Shown here: positions 7,356 through 12,542 of the stretch, piece after piece
How the letters are laid out: the number at the start of each line of letters is the position of its first letter
Numbering within the stretch: position 1 is the stretch's first letter
From: Endomicrobium sp.
Lineage (GTDB): Bacteria; Elusimicrobiota; Endomicrobiia; Endomicrobiales; Endomicrobiaceae
DNA length: 15,682 nt
Reading direction: 5' to 3'
NCBI GenBank assembly: GCA_031264895.1
Contig: JAISDI010000017.1
Location: 1-15,682 of the forward strand
The notes under the pieces: model-generated
Seen by the model: the letters and a program-made list of their open reading frames with translations, nothing else
What the model was told of the DNA's origin: nothing
Databases searched by the model: none
Program-made: the position numbers and the translations under genes

Positions 7356-7382
7356 CTATCCTGCCGCCCGCAAGGGCTGTAG
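7356..7382 (-). repeat. Single hairpin of the GTAG-anchored family, copy C
   Basis: The hairpin at 7366-7377 (GCCC, loop GCAA, GGGC on the plus strand) is identical to two hairpins of the array at 9221-9281. On the plus strand it is preceded by CTATCCTGCC, close to CTAGTTTGCC at the far end of that array, and followed by TGTAG. It is therefore a one-hairpin copy lying opposite in orientation to array A. It sits about 54 bases upstream of the hemerythrin start and may overlap that gene's promoter region. Confidence 0.65.
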
Positions 7383-7435
7383 AAAAAAATATGTAAAAAG
7401 AGTAGAATATGGCATTGTTATATTGGGGGGCTTGT

Positions 7436-7852
7436 ATGGCATATGAATGGAATAGCGATTTGGAAACCGGAAACGAAATAATTGATAATCAGCATAAAGG
7501 ATTATTTGCCGCGCTTAACAAGCTTGTGGAAGCGCAGCATCAGGGGAAAGGCGTGCAGGAGCTGGGTACGACTATGGAATTTCTGACGGTGTACGTATTA
7601 CAGCACTTTGCCGATGAAGAAAAATTGCAGGAAGAATATAATTATCCGGACAAATTTAATCATAAAAGTTATCACAATGATTTCAAACGGACTGTCGGCG
7701 AGCTGGTCAAAAAACTTGAAGCGGAAGGGTATAGCGACGTTTTGTTGGAACATACGATCCAAATCATGGCTGATTGGCTTGTTAATCATATCAAAGGCGA
7801 TGATTTCAGGCTTGCGGCGCATATTCAGTTAATAAAAGATACAAAAAAGTAG
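7436..7852 (+). CDS. Bacteriohemerythrin (oxygen-binding di-iron protein)
   Basis: A 138-residue four-helix protein. I chose ATG 7436 because the family begins MAYxEWN and a strong purine run (7425-7430, six G) precedes it; an in-frame ATG at 7409 would add nine atypical residues. All seven expected iron ligands are visible: H20 (DNQHKGLF), H57 and E61 (LQHFADEEK), H76 and H80 (NHKSYHND), H118 and D123 (VNHIKGDD). Bacteriohemerythrins bind O2 reversibly at a carboxylate-bridged di-iron site and serve in oxygen sensing, storage or delivery, often in microaerophiles and anaerobes. No methyl-accepting or other output domain is attached, so this is the stand-alone soluble form. It appears to be a single-gene unit between repeat-filled gaps. 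It ends in GTAG, followed at once by a weak hairpin. Confidence 0.95.
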   Translation: MAYEWNSDLETGNEIIDNQHKGLFAALNKLVEAQHQGKGVQELGTTMEFLTVYVLQHFADEEKLQEEYNYPDKFNHKSYHNDFKRTVGELVKKLEAEGYSDVLLEHTIQIMADWLVNHIKGDDFRLAAHIQLIKDTKK

Positions 7853-7875
7853 CGGATACATTCTGTCAAGGCTAG
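7849..7875 (+). repeat. Possible degenerate GTAG-anchored hairpin after the hemerythrin stop
   Basis: GTAG (7849-7852, including the TAG stop) is followed by CGGA (7853-7856), a five-base loop and TCTG (7862-7865). These can pair with one G-T wobble. TCAAGGCTAG (7866-7875) comes next and resembles the GGCAAGCTAG that follows the hairpins of the other copies. The match is imperfect, so this is tentative. Confidence 0.3.
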
Positions 7876-7904
7876 ATCAAAACCATTCTTTTATATATTT
7901 GTAT

Positions 7905-7924
7905 CGGGGCGTGAACACGCCCTG
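7905..7924 (+). terminator. GC-rich stem-loop between hemerythrin and peptidase genes
   Basis: GGGCGT (7907-7912), loop GAAC, ACGCCC (7917-7922) form a perfect stem, which extends by a G-T and a C-G pair to 7905 and 7924. It lies 54 bases after the hemerythrin stop and 23 before the next start. The strength of the stem suggests transcript ending or stabilisation for hemerythrin, but only AAATCTTCCC follows rather than a T-run, so intrinsic termination is uncertain. Confidence 0.4.
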
Positions 7925-7947
7925 AAATCTTCCCGTAAAAAATAAAT

Positions 7948-8736
7948 ATGGAAAAAATTAAAATCGAAGAGATAGAGGCCGTGATCGAAAGAAAGAGAAT
8001 AAAAAATCTTTATATTTCGATACACTCTTCATCAGGCGAAGTTTATATATCGGCGCCTTTGAAAACGTCGCAGCGCGCGATCGAAATTTTTTTTGCTTCA
8101 AAAATTGCGTGGATACGCAGGCATAAGGCAAAAATATCTGCGCGCCCGCCAAAAACTTTCAACGATTATGTTACAGGCGAATACGTTGAAGTCTTAGGGA
8201 AAAAATATATGCTGAAAGTCTTTGATTATGCGGGCGAACCTAAAGTATTTTTGAATTTTGATTCGGTAGACATGTATATTTCTTCACAGTCCGCAATTAA
8301 CGAGAGAAAAGAAGCGGTCGACGATTTTTATAAATCCAAACTCAAAGAAATTGTCCCTCCCTTTATTTTAAAATGGGAAAAACAAATGGGTATTTATAAC
8401 GAACCCAGTTCGTTAAAGTTTTTATTTAAAAACATACAAAGTAAATTTAATTTGTTTGATAACGGGATCGAAAAAGAAACCGTTATTTTAAAAAATCCGG
8501 TAAAAATTGTTTATAAAAAAATGAAAGGAAAATGGGGACTTTGCCATATATCCGACAAAAAAATAACTTTAAATACCGAACTGGCAAAAAAAAGCGCCGA
8601 ATGCGTTGAATATGTTGCCGCTCACGAACTTTTACATCTCAAAGAAAGAAAACATAATAAAAGGTTTAAAGATTACATGAAAAAAGCTTTTCCCAATTGG
8701 AAAAAGCTTGAAGCCGAACTTGAAGGGTATGTTTAA
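7948..8736 (+). CDS. YgjP/DUF45-type (M48-related) zinc metallopeptidase
   Basis: 262 residues. The zinc site is HELLH (226-230) with third ligand H236 in KERKHNKRF. Before it comes KMKGKWGLCHISDKKITLNT (191-210), a version of the MxSRWGSC...I.LN block that defines the YgjP/COG1451 family, here with SRWGSC changed to GKWGLC. The N-terminal half (about 10-115) fits the family's beta-rich region, and FPNWKKLEAEL closes the protein. No signal peptide or membrane segment is visible, so it should be cytosolic. The segment at about 155-185 between the two halves seems longer than usual. Substrates of this family are poorly known; members are sometimes linked to restriction loci, but none is present here. 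No ribosome site is visible before ATG 7948. The TAA stop is part of the 7-bp direct repeat flanking the MITE-like element that follows. Confidence 0.88.
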   Translation: MEKIKIEEIEAVIERKRIKNLYISIHSSSGEVYISAPLKTSQRAIEIFFASKIAWIRRHKAKISARPPKTFNDYVTGEYVEVLGKKYMLKVFDYAGEPKVFLNFDSVDMYISSQSAINERKEAVDDFYKSKLKEIVPPFILKWEKQMGIYNEPSSLKFLFKNIQSKFNLFDNGIEKETVILKNPVKIVYKKMKGKWGLCHISDKKITLNTELAKKSAECVEYVAAHELLHLKERKHNKRFKDYMKKAFPNWKKLEAELEGYV

Positions 8737-9046
8737 TCCCAGATATTCCATTAGAGCTAAAGTTGTCTAATGGAACCCATTAGAAATAATGAAGAATAAT
8801 AGATTGAAAACACAATGAGCTATGCAAAATAAAAAAAGGTCAAAAAAAGCATAAGAATGAAATATAACAAATAGGTATTTCTAAAATACTGTTCGTCATG
8901 CCCGAAGTTCGTAATCGGGCATCCACTTTTACTAAAGAAGTTTTTATTTTACGACGAACGTGGATCCCCGATAAAGACACTCGGGGATGACGACAAGGAA
9001 AAAAGATGGTTCTTAGAAAGTTCTAATGGAATATCTGAGTTAATCC
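8733..9046. mobile_element. MITE-like element with 16-bp perfect inverted ends and 7-bp flanking direct repeats
   Basis: CAGATATTCCATTAGA at 8740-8755 is repeated as its exact reverse complement at 9022-9037, about 266 bases away. The element is flanked by TTAATCC at 8733-8739 and 9040-9046, which may be a target-site duplication (with two extra bases, AG, before the right copy). The core of the end is used again inside: TCTAATGGAA at 8766-8775 pairs with 8746-8755 as a perfect 10-bp hairpin with a 10-base loop, and CCATTAGAA recurs at 8777-8785. No open frame of useful length is present, so it is non-autonomous. The left flanking repeat overlaps the peptidase stop codon, suggesting insertion just at the gene end. 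Confidence 0.7.
8894..8992. repeat. Inverted pair of 33-bp stem-loop repeats inside the MITE-like element
   Basis: The left unit (8894-8926) starts CGTCATGCCCGA and ends TCGGGCATCCAC. The right unit (8960-8992) starts GTGGATCCCCGA and ends TCGGGGATGACG. Each is a hairpin by itself (ATGCCCGA with TCGGGCAT; ATCCCCGA with TCGGGGAT), and the two are inverted copies of each other, separated by 33 AT-rich bases. The variable stem base changes on both sides so that pairing is kept. They resemble the widespread GTCATTCCCG-type and neisserial dRS3-type intergenic repeats. Confidence 0.75.
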
Positions 9047-9077
9047 AAAAATTCTATAAAAAGCGAAAAGACAAAAA

Positions 9078-9162
9078 TGGATTCCCGATAAAAACCTTCG
9101 GGAATGACAAATGAGTGAAATCATTTTTGTCGTTATGCCCGAAGTTCGTAATCGGGCATCTA
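9078..9162. repeat. Second inverted pair of the same stem-loop repeat family
   Basis: The unit at 9078-9108 (TGGATTCCCGA to TCGGGAATGAC) and the unit at 9131-9162 (CGTTATGCCCGA to TCGGGCATCTA) are inverted relatives of the pair at 8894-8992, but arranged in the opposite order. The inner 20 bases of the second unit, from ATGCCCGA to TCGGGCAT, match the 8894 unit closely, including the loop AGTTCGTA. This pair lies outside the MITE-like element, so the family spreads on its own. The 541-base gap 8737-9277 holds only repeats; I see no gene in it. Confidence 0.75.
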
Positions 9163-9220
9163 TGTTAAATACAAATCAGTGGGATTATGACACAGCAAAG
9201 GTTAAAGGAACGCGATCTTT

Positions 9221-9281
9221 CTAGTTTGCCGCCCGCAAGGGCTAGCTTGCCGTCTGCAAAGACCCGCCCGCAAGGGCCTAC
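9221..9281 (-). repeat. GTAG-anchored tetraloop hairpin array, copy B
   Basis: Read on the minus strand from the protease stop: GTAG (9281-9278), hairpin 9277-9266 (GCCC, TTGC, GGGC), GG, hairpin 9263-9252 (GTCT, TTGC, AGAC), GGCAAGCTA (9251-9243), hairpin 9242-9231 (GCCC, TTGC, GGGC), GGCAAACTAG (9230-9221). The order and spacers match array A at 7217-7269, although the stems and loops differ. On the opposite strand the loops read GCAA. The GCCC/GGGC and GTCT/AGAC stems differ at two pairs and stay complementary. ACAGCAAAG at 9192-9200 and its complement at 9283-9291 bracket the array, but the latter is protease coding sequence. Confidence 0.8.
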
Positions 9282-10369
9282 TCTTTGCTGTCTTTTTTGG
9301 AATACTCTGAGAAGGCGCAATCGAAATTGTCGTGGAAATAGTTGTCCAGCTCGTTGGCTTTTACCGCAATTTGAGTAAAATTCTTTTTGATTTCTTCCTT
9401 AGAGTTCGAGAAGATGTCCGATATGTATACGCGATACGAAATATAAATTTCGTTTTTAGAAATGCCGAACTGGAAAGGTTTGATATTTTCAGAAAGCAGG
9501 AGTTTTAACAGCGGTTCAATGTTTTGTTTCGGGAGGACATTTAGCGGCGAAGTCGAGAATAAATAGTTGTTTTGATATACGAACATTCTTACTTCGGCGC
9601 TTCCTTTATGAAAACGCCACGTTTCATAACCTTTGCGCGCGATCACGGGATCTATACCCATAGCCGCAATGGCTTCCTCGCAGAAAGCCGCCAAATCGGT
9701 CATTTTTTCTTCTTTAAAAGCGTTTATATTTATTTTGTTGCCGCAGCTGTTGCAGTATTCGCTTTCTTCGGTTATGAGATTTTTGCACGTATTGCACTGA
9801 ACGGCAAAAGACGAACGGTCGATATTGTGTATCGATTCAAGCATCTCCGTAAGCATTGCGACCGGTATCGCATAGCCCATGTTTTCGGCTTCTTTAAGTT
9901 TTGAGACTGTTATTCCTATGAGCTGTCCGGCGGCGCTAAACAAAGGCCCGCCGCTGTTGCCAGGATTTATCGCGGCGTCGGTCTGTATATAATTGTGTCC
10001 GTCGATCAGCTGTTCCGGAGCGGAAACCGTTCCGTTGGTGATCGTAAAAGGCATTCCGAACGGAAAACCTGCCACGCATACCTGTGCGCCGATTTCCTGT
10101 TTTGTTTCTTCTGAAAATTCTATGCCGGGAAGCGCGCTGAAATCTTTTTCAGAATGAAGAAAAGCTATGTCCGCAACGGGATTTTGCACTATTACGGTTG
10201 CGGTAAAACTTTCTTTTTCCGAGTTTTCTATGGCGACTTTTTTAAAGCCTTCCACGACATGACAGTTTGTGACAAAAACATTGTGATCTTTCAGGTAAAA
10301 ACACGAACCCGAACCGCCCGCGTGATTTACTTTAAAAACTATTTGTGAGATAAGATTGTTTTTATTCAT
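9278..10369 (-). CDS. Trypsin-like (HtrA-type) serine protease with zinc ribbon and YbjN/chaperone-like tail
   Basis: 363 residues. Residues 1-185 form a chymotrypsin-fold HtrA-type protease with the full triad: H37 (VTNCHVV), D67 (VADIAFLH) and S139 (NPGNSGGP). There is no signal peptide or membrane anchor, so it is probably cytosolic, unlike DegP/DegS. In place of a PDZ domain it has a four-cysteine zinc ribbon at 192-209 (CNTC...CNSC) and a C-terminal domain (about 223-350) with the look of YbjN/type III secretion chaperone-like folds: KGSAEVRMFVYQNNYLFSTS and NVLPKQNIEPLLKLLLSENI. Such a tail could bind substrates or partners. It lies two bases downstream of the neighbouring minus-strand gene and shares its promoter; that neighbour seems to hold a related domain. 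The last part of the gene is enriched in C-ending codons and it ends in GTAG against hairpin array B. Confidence 0.85.
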   Translation of the reverse strand: MNKNNLISQIVFKVNHAGGSGSCFYLKDHNVFVTNCHVVEGFKKVAIENSEKESFTATVIVQNPVADIAFLHSEKDFSALPGIEFSEETKQEIGAQVCVAGFPFGMPFTITNGTVSAPEQLIDGHNYIQTDAAINPGNSGGPLFSAAGQLIGITVSKLKEAENMGYAIPVAMLTEMLESIHNIDRSSFAVQCNTCKNLITEESEYCNSCGNKININAFKEEKMTDLAAFCEEAIAAMGIDPVIARKGYETWRFHKGSAEVRMFVYQNNYLFSTSPLNVLPKQNIEPLLKLLLSENIKPFQFGISKNEIYISYRVYISDIFSNSKEEIKKNFTQIAVKANELDNYFHDNFDCAFSEYSKKDSKE

Positions 10370-10371
10370 AG

Positions 10372-11523
10372 TTATTGTCCGAAAAAGCTCGCGAAAAAAC
10401 CTTTTTTTACGGTCAGATCGCCTCTCATTATTTTACTCAAAGCTTCATAAAGCACCGGAGCGCCCGCGCTCCACGTTTTACCTGAAGAACGTCTCATCGC
10501 GTCTACGATTATTTCGTTTATGTCGTCCTGCAAATCGTTGTGATAGTACAAATTGTAAAAACAATACAGCGTTTCCATGGCTACGTCCATATAATCTTCG
10601 CCGTCAAAAGATTTTTGAATGCGTTCGTAGGATTTTTGGAAATTGTTTTGGATGTCTTTAAGGTTTGACCTTCTCTTAAATGAGATAAAAACTTCAATGT
10701 CGTATAAATCTTTTACAAATATTTTTTTGTCGGTATTGAGCAGTTTTTCAAGATATGCTTTTGCGCGCGTAACGATTTCCGAAAGATTTAATTTGTCGGA
10801 GTGCATGTCCGATATTGCCTGTTCAAGCTCGTTGCGGAACTGTCCTTGCGGATGAGCGTAATAATCGATTTTTCGCATTGTGCAGGCAAGCATGCTCCAC
10901 GCCAGCCCGAAATAGCGGTTGCTTTCAAAATATTTGACGTATTCAAAAGCTTCATTTATCATGTTTGCGACGGTTTTATGACAGGTTTCGGCAGTTTCCG
11001 GCGCAAAAGGTTTTGTCAGAGGCTCTTTTATGCGCGTCGCGCCGAACTGCGAAATGAATTTGTCGTCATATTTGTCGCCGGTCAAACATACCTGCTTAAA
11101 AATAAAATAGAGTTTGTTCGGGTTGCATTCGTGCAGTTTACATGAGTATTCGAAAGTAAGAGAGTTTCCTCTTAAAAATATCTGTTCGAGGCACAGTTCG
11201 TTAAAATTGATTTCCGTTACCTGCCGCAGCAGCGGAACGGCGTTTTTTTCCGGAAGATTTAGAAAAGGAGCTTTCACATAAATATTTTCGTCGTCAATAT
11301 CAATGCTTACTACTATTGAGCCGTGCGGGATTTTGTAAGATTTTTTGTCTGCGGATCTGTATTTTTTATTAAATTCGGGGTTTATATAGTCGAAAAGAAG
11401 TTCAATTGACTTGTGGTAGAGCTTATCTTCATAGGCTTTCCAGCATATGTCCCAAACGGGTATATTGAATTTGCTTGCTGTAGAAGCGAATAATGATTTA
11501 TGGAAAACAGGAATATTATTCAT
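10372..11523 (-). CDS. Unknown 383-residue protein, operon partner of the cytosolic protease
   Basis: I do not recognise this as a named family. The start is set at ATG 11523: the TTG two codons earlier (11529) would lie upstream of the predicted transcription start. No signal peptide or membrane segment is seen. Residues about 68-156 (HGSIVVSIDIDDENIYVKAP, then LPEKNAVPLLRQVTEINF and LTFEYSCKL) line up with the C-terminal domain of the downstream protease (its residues 256-347): GS at the start, alternating strands, LPxxN then PLL, and a following helix-strand pattern. This suggests a shared YbjN/chaperone-like fold. The rest (about 170-383) appears helical and includes TMRKIDYYAHPQGQFRNELE and YCFYNLYYHNDLQDDINEI. 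Two bases separate it from the protease gene. It may be an adaptor, substrate or inhibitor of the protease; this is inference. Confidence 0.75.
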   Translation of the reverse strand: MNNIPVFHKSLFASTASKFNIPVWDICWKAYEDKLYHKSIELLFDYINPEFNKKYRSADKKSYKIPHGSIVVSIDIDDENIYVKAPFLNLPEKNAVPLLRQVTEINFNELCLEQIFLRGNSLTFEYSCKLHECNPNKLYFIFKQVCLTGDKYDDKFISQFGATRIKEPLTKPFAPETAETCHKTVANMINEAFEYVKYFESNRYFGLAWSMLACTMRKIDYYAHPQGQFRNELEQAISDMHSDKLNLSEIVTRAKAYLEKLLNTDKKIFVKDLYDIEVFISFKRRSNLKDIQNNFQKSYERIQKSFDGEDYMDVAMETLYCFYNLYYHNDLQDDINEIIVDAMRRSSGKTWSAGAPVLYEALSKIMRGDLTVKKGFFASFFGQ

Positions 11524-11531
11524 GCTCAACG

Positions 11532-11561
11532 ATTATATATTAAAAGAATAAGAGAAGTCAA
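11532..11561 (-). promoter_or_regulatory. Sigma70-type promoter of the protease operon; near-leaderless mRNA
   Basis: On the minus strand, TTGACT (11561-11556), an 18-base spacer and TATAAT (11537-11532) form a near-consensus promoter. Transcription should begin at about 11525, only two or three bases before ATG 11523, and no ribosome site precedes that ATG. The operon is therefore expected to be translated from a leaderless or nearly leaderless message. Confidence 0.75.
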
Positions 11562-11582
11562 GAAATATGATTTTTAACATCT

Positions 11583-11653
11583 CGGGAACGTTTTTATATT
11601 ACGCAATAAAAAAAGAAAAGATTTTCTTTTTTTGGATTTTTTTATTGTTCCCG
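11583..11653 (-). terminator. Long AT-rich nested hairpin, likely terminator of the outer-membrane protein gene
   Basis: Starting three bases after the stop of the minus-strand barrel gene, GTTCCCG (11647-11653) can pair with CGGGAAC (11583-11589). Inside is a 12-bp A/T hairpin (11608-11619 with 11622-11633). On the minus strand the inner hairpin ends in a run of seven T, as in an intrinsic terminator. An alternative pairing joins 11604-11614 with 11637-11647. It also insulates the protease promoter just beyond. Confidence 0.65.
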
Positions 11654-11655
11654 TA

Positions 11656-12294
11656 TTAAATCAGAAGAGTTACTCCGACCCCTACAGCCTGAACGCCTCT
11701 TTTGAATTCCGCTTTTATCTCTTCCTGTGACGAAGAGTCTATTTTTGCGTCCGGCATTGAAATATAAGTGTATTTTACGTTCAAGATAAGCCAGCTGACG
11801 AGCTTTAAATTTATTCCGCCTTGCACCTGCCACGAAAAACCGTTATCTTCCACTTCATCTTTTACGCCTTGATAACTTATGTTTAATTTCGGCGCGCTGG
11901 CTCCCGCGCCTATACCGATAAAAGGCGTGATCAGATGTTCCTGCATATCCCAAAAATCAAGGATGGCGTTTGCGAATATGCCCTGCGCTTTATATTCCAC
12001 GTTGCTGCTGCTTTGATCGGTTTCAAAATTGTTTTGGCTTATTATAAGGTATTGCGCTTCGATCCTGAATTTGTTGCTGAGCCTGTATCCCAGCACAAAA
12101 TCGTATCTCGGGCCGGACATGGTTTTTTCGTTTCCTTTGGAAGTTTGCACATTGTCTATAAAATCATCATAAGAAAAATCTTCAAAACTCATTGAAAGGT
12201 TTGCGCCGATATAAACTTTTTCTTTCGCGGCTTCAGCAAAAGAAATGCCTGCCGCAAACGATGCGCAAATAATCGCGTAAAAAATTTTTTTCAT
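11656..12294 (-). CDS. Small outer-membrane beta-barrel (opacity/porin-like) protein
   Basis: 212 residues from ATG 12294, which follows a strong purine run (five G, 12301-12305). An upstream ATG at 12375 is excluded because it lies beyond the promoter -35 element. The protein starts with a signal peptide, MKKIFYAIICASFAAGISFA, followed by EAAKEKVYIGANLSMSFEDF. The rest alternates hydrophobic and polar residues in strand-length segments with Gly/Tyr turns (PRYDFVLGYRLSNKFRIEAQ, LITPFIGIGAGASAPKL, VQGGINLKLVSWLILNVKYT), as in eight-stranded OMP beta-barrel proteins. It ends GVGVTLLI, so the usual terminal aromatic of barrel proteins is replaced by isoleucine. It should reach the outer membrane via Sec and BAM. 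Function is unknown: adhesion, stability or host contact are typical family roles. It is a single-gene unit with its own promoter and terminator. Confidence 0.82.
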   Translation of the reverse strand: MKKIFYAIICASFAAGISFAEAAKEKVYIGANLSMSFEDFSYDDFIDNVQTSKGNEKTMSGPRYDFVLGYRLSNKFRIEAQYLIISQNNFETDQSSSNVEYKAQGIFANAILDFWDMQEHLITPFIGIGAGASAPKLNISYQGVKDEVEDNGFSWQVQGGINLKLVSWLILNVKYTYISMPDAKIDSSSQEEIKAEFKRGVQAVGVGVTLLI

Positions 12295-12334
12295 TATACG
12301 CCCCCATGATGCATTATGTTCAAAATACAGATAA

Positions 12335-12363
12335 ACTATATTCGTTTTAGGTTTATTTGTCAA
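12335..12363 (-). promoter_or_regulatory. Consensus sigma70-type promoter of the outer-membrane protein gene
   Basis: On the minus strand, TTGACA (12363-12358), a spacer of exactly 17 bases and TATAGT (12340-12335) match the consensus in all but one position. Transcription should start near 12328, giving a leader of about 34 bases before ATG 12294. It diverges from the tRNA promoter; the two -35 elements are 12 bases apart. Confidence 0.85.
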
Positions 12364-12375
12364 TGCGTTTTTCAA

Positions 12376-12404
12376 TTGACTTTCAATGGAAAAAATAATA
12401 GAAT
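12376..12404 (+). promoter_or_regulatory. Sigma70-type promoter of the tRNA-Met gene
   Basis: TTGACT (12376-12381), a 17-base spacer and TAGAAT (12399-12404) form a good promoter. The expected start near 12411 is about 11 bases before the tRNA. No other promoter of similar quality is seen before the membrane-protein gene at 12543. Confidence 0.8.
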
Positions 12405-12421
12405 CTTAAAACTTATTTGAA

Positions 12422-12493
12422 GGCGGCGTAGCTCAGGGGTAGAGCAGAGGACTCATAAGCCTTTGGCCGGTGGTTCAATTCCACCCGCCGCCA
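12422..12493 (+). tRNA. tRNA-Met (anticodon CAT)
   Basis: The 72-base gene folds as a full cloverleaf. Acceptor stem GGCGGCG (12422-12428) pairs with CGCCGCC (12486-12492). The D stem is GCTC/GAGC and the anticodon loop is CTCATAA with CAT at 12454-12456. The T stem is GGTGG/CCACC with loop TTCAATT, and the discriminator base is A73. The 3' CCA is not encoded and must be added by CCA-adding enzyme. The first pair G1-C72 excludes the initiator. CAT could also mean the lysidine-modified tRNA-Ile2, but the acceptor resembles elongator tRNA-Met. In the anticodon stem, A31 faces G39 (12451, 12459), a mismatch next to the loop. Confidence 0.93.
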
Positions 12494-12542
12494 AATTACT
12501 TGCCAAAAACGCTTTAAATATTCAGTCGTTCAAAAACTTTTT

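Noticed and set aside
7409..7435. Upstream start (ATG 7409) for bacteriohemerythrin
   Set aside because: The nine added residues are not family-like, and the purine run with ATG 7436 fits better.
9221..9281. CRISPR array from the repeated GCCCGCAAGGGC units
   Set aside because: Units are 12 bases, spacers are 2-9 bases and conserved, and no cas genes are near.
9187..9378. A 63-residue plus-strand open frame across hairpin array B
   Set aside because: It runs through the repeat and antisense to the end of the protease gene, and its protein has no family likeness.
12295..12375. Upstream start (ATG 12375) for the outer-membrane protein
   Set aside because: It lies upstream of the -35 element of the consensus promoter, and the signal peptide plus ribosome site fix the start at 12294.
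12422..12493. tRNA gene as the attachment site of an integrated element
   Set aside because: No integrase or direct repeat of the tRNA 3' end is present in the window.
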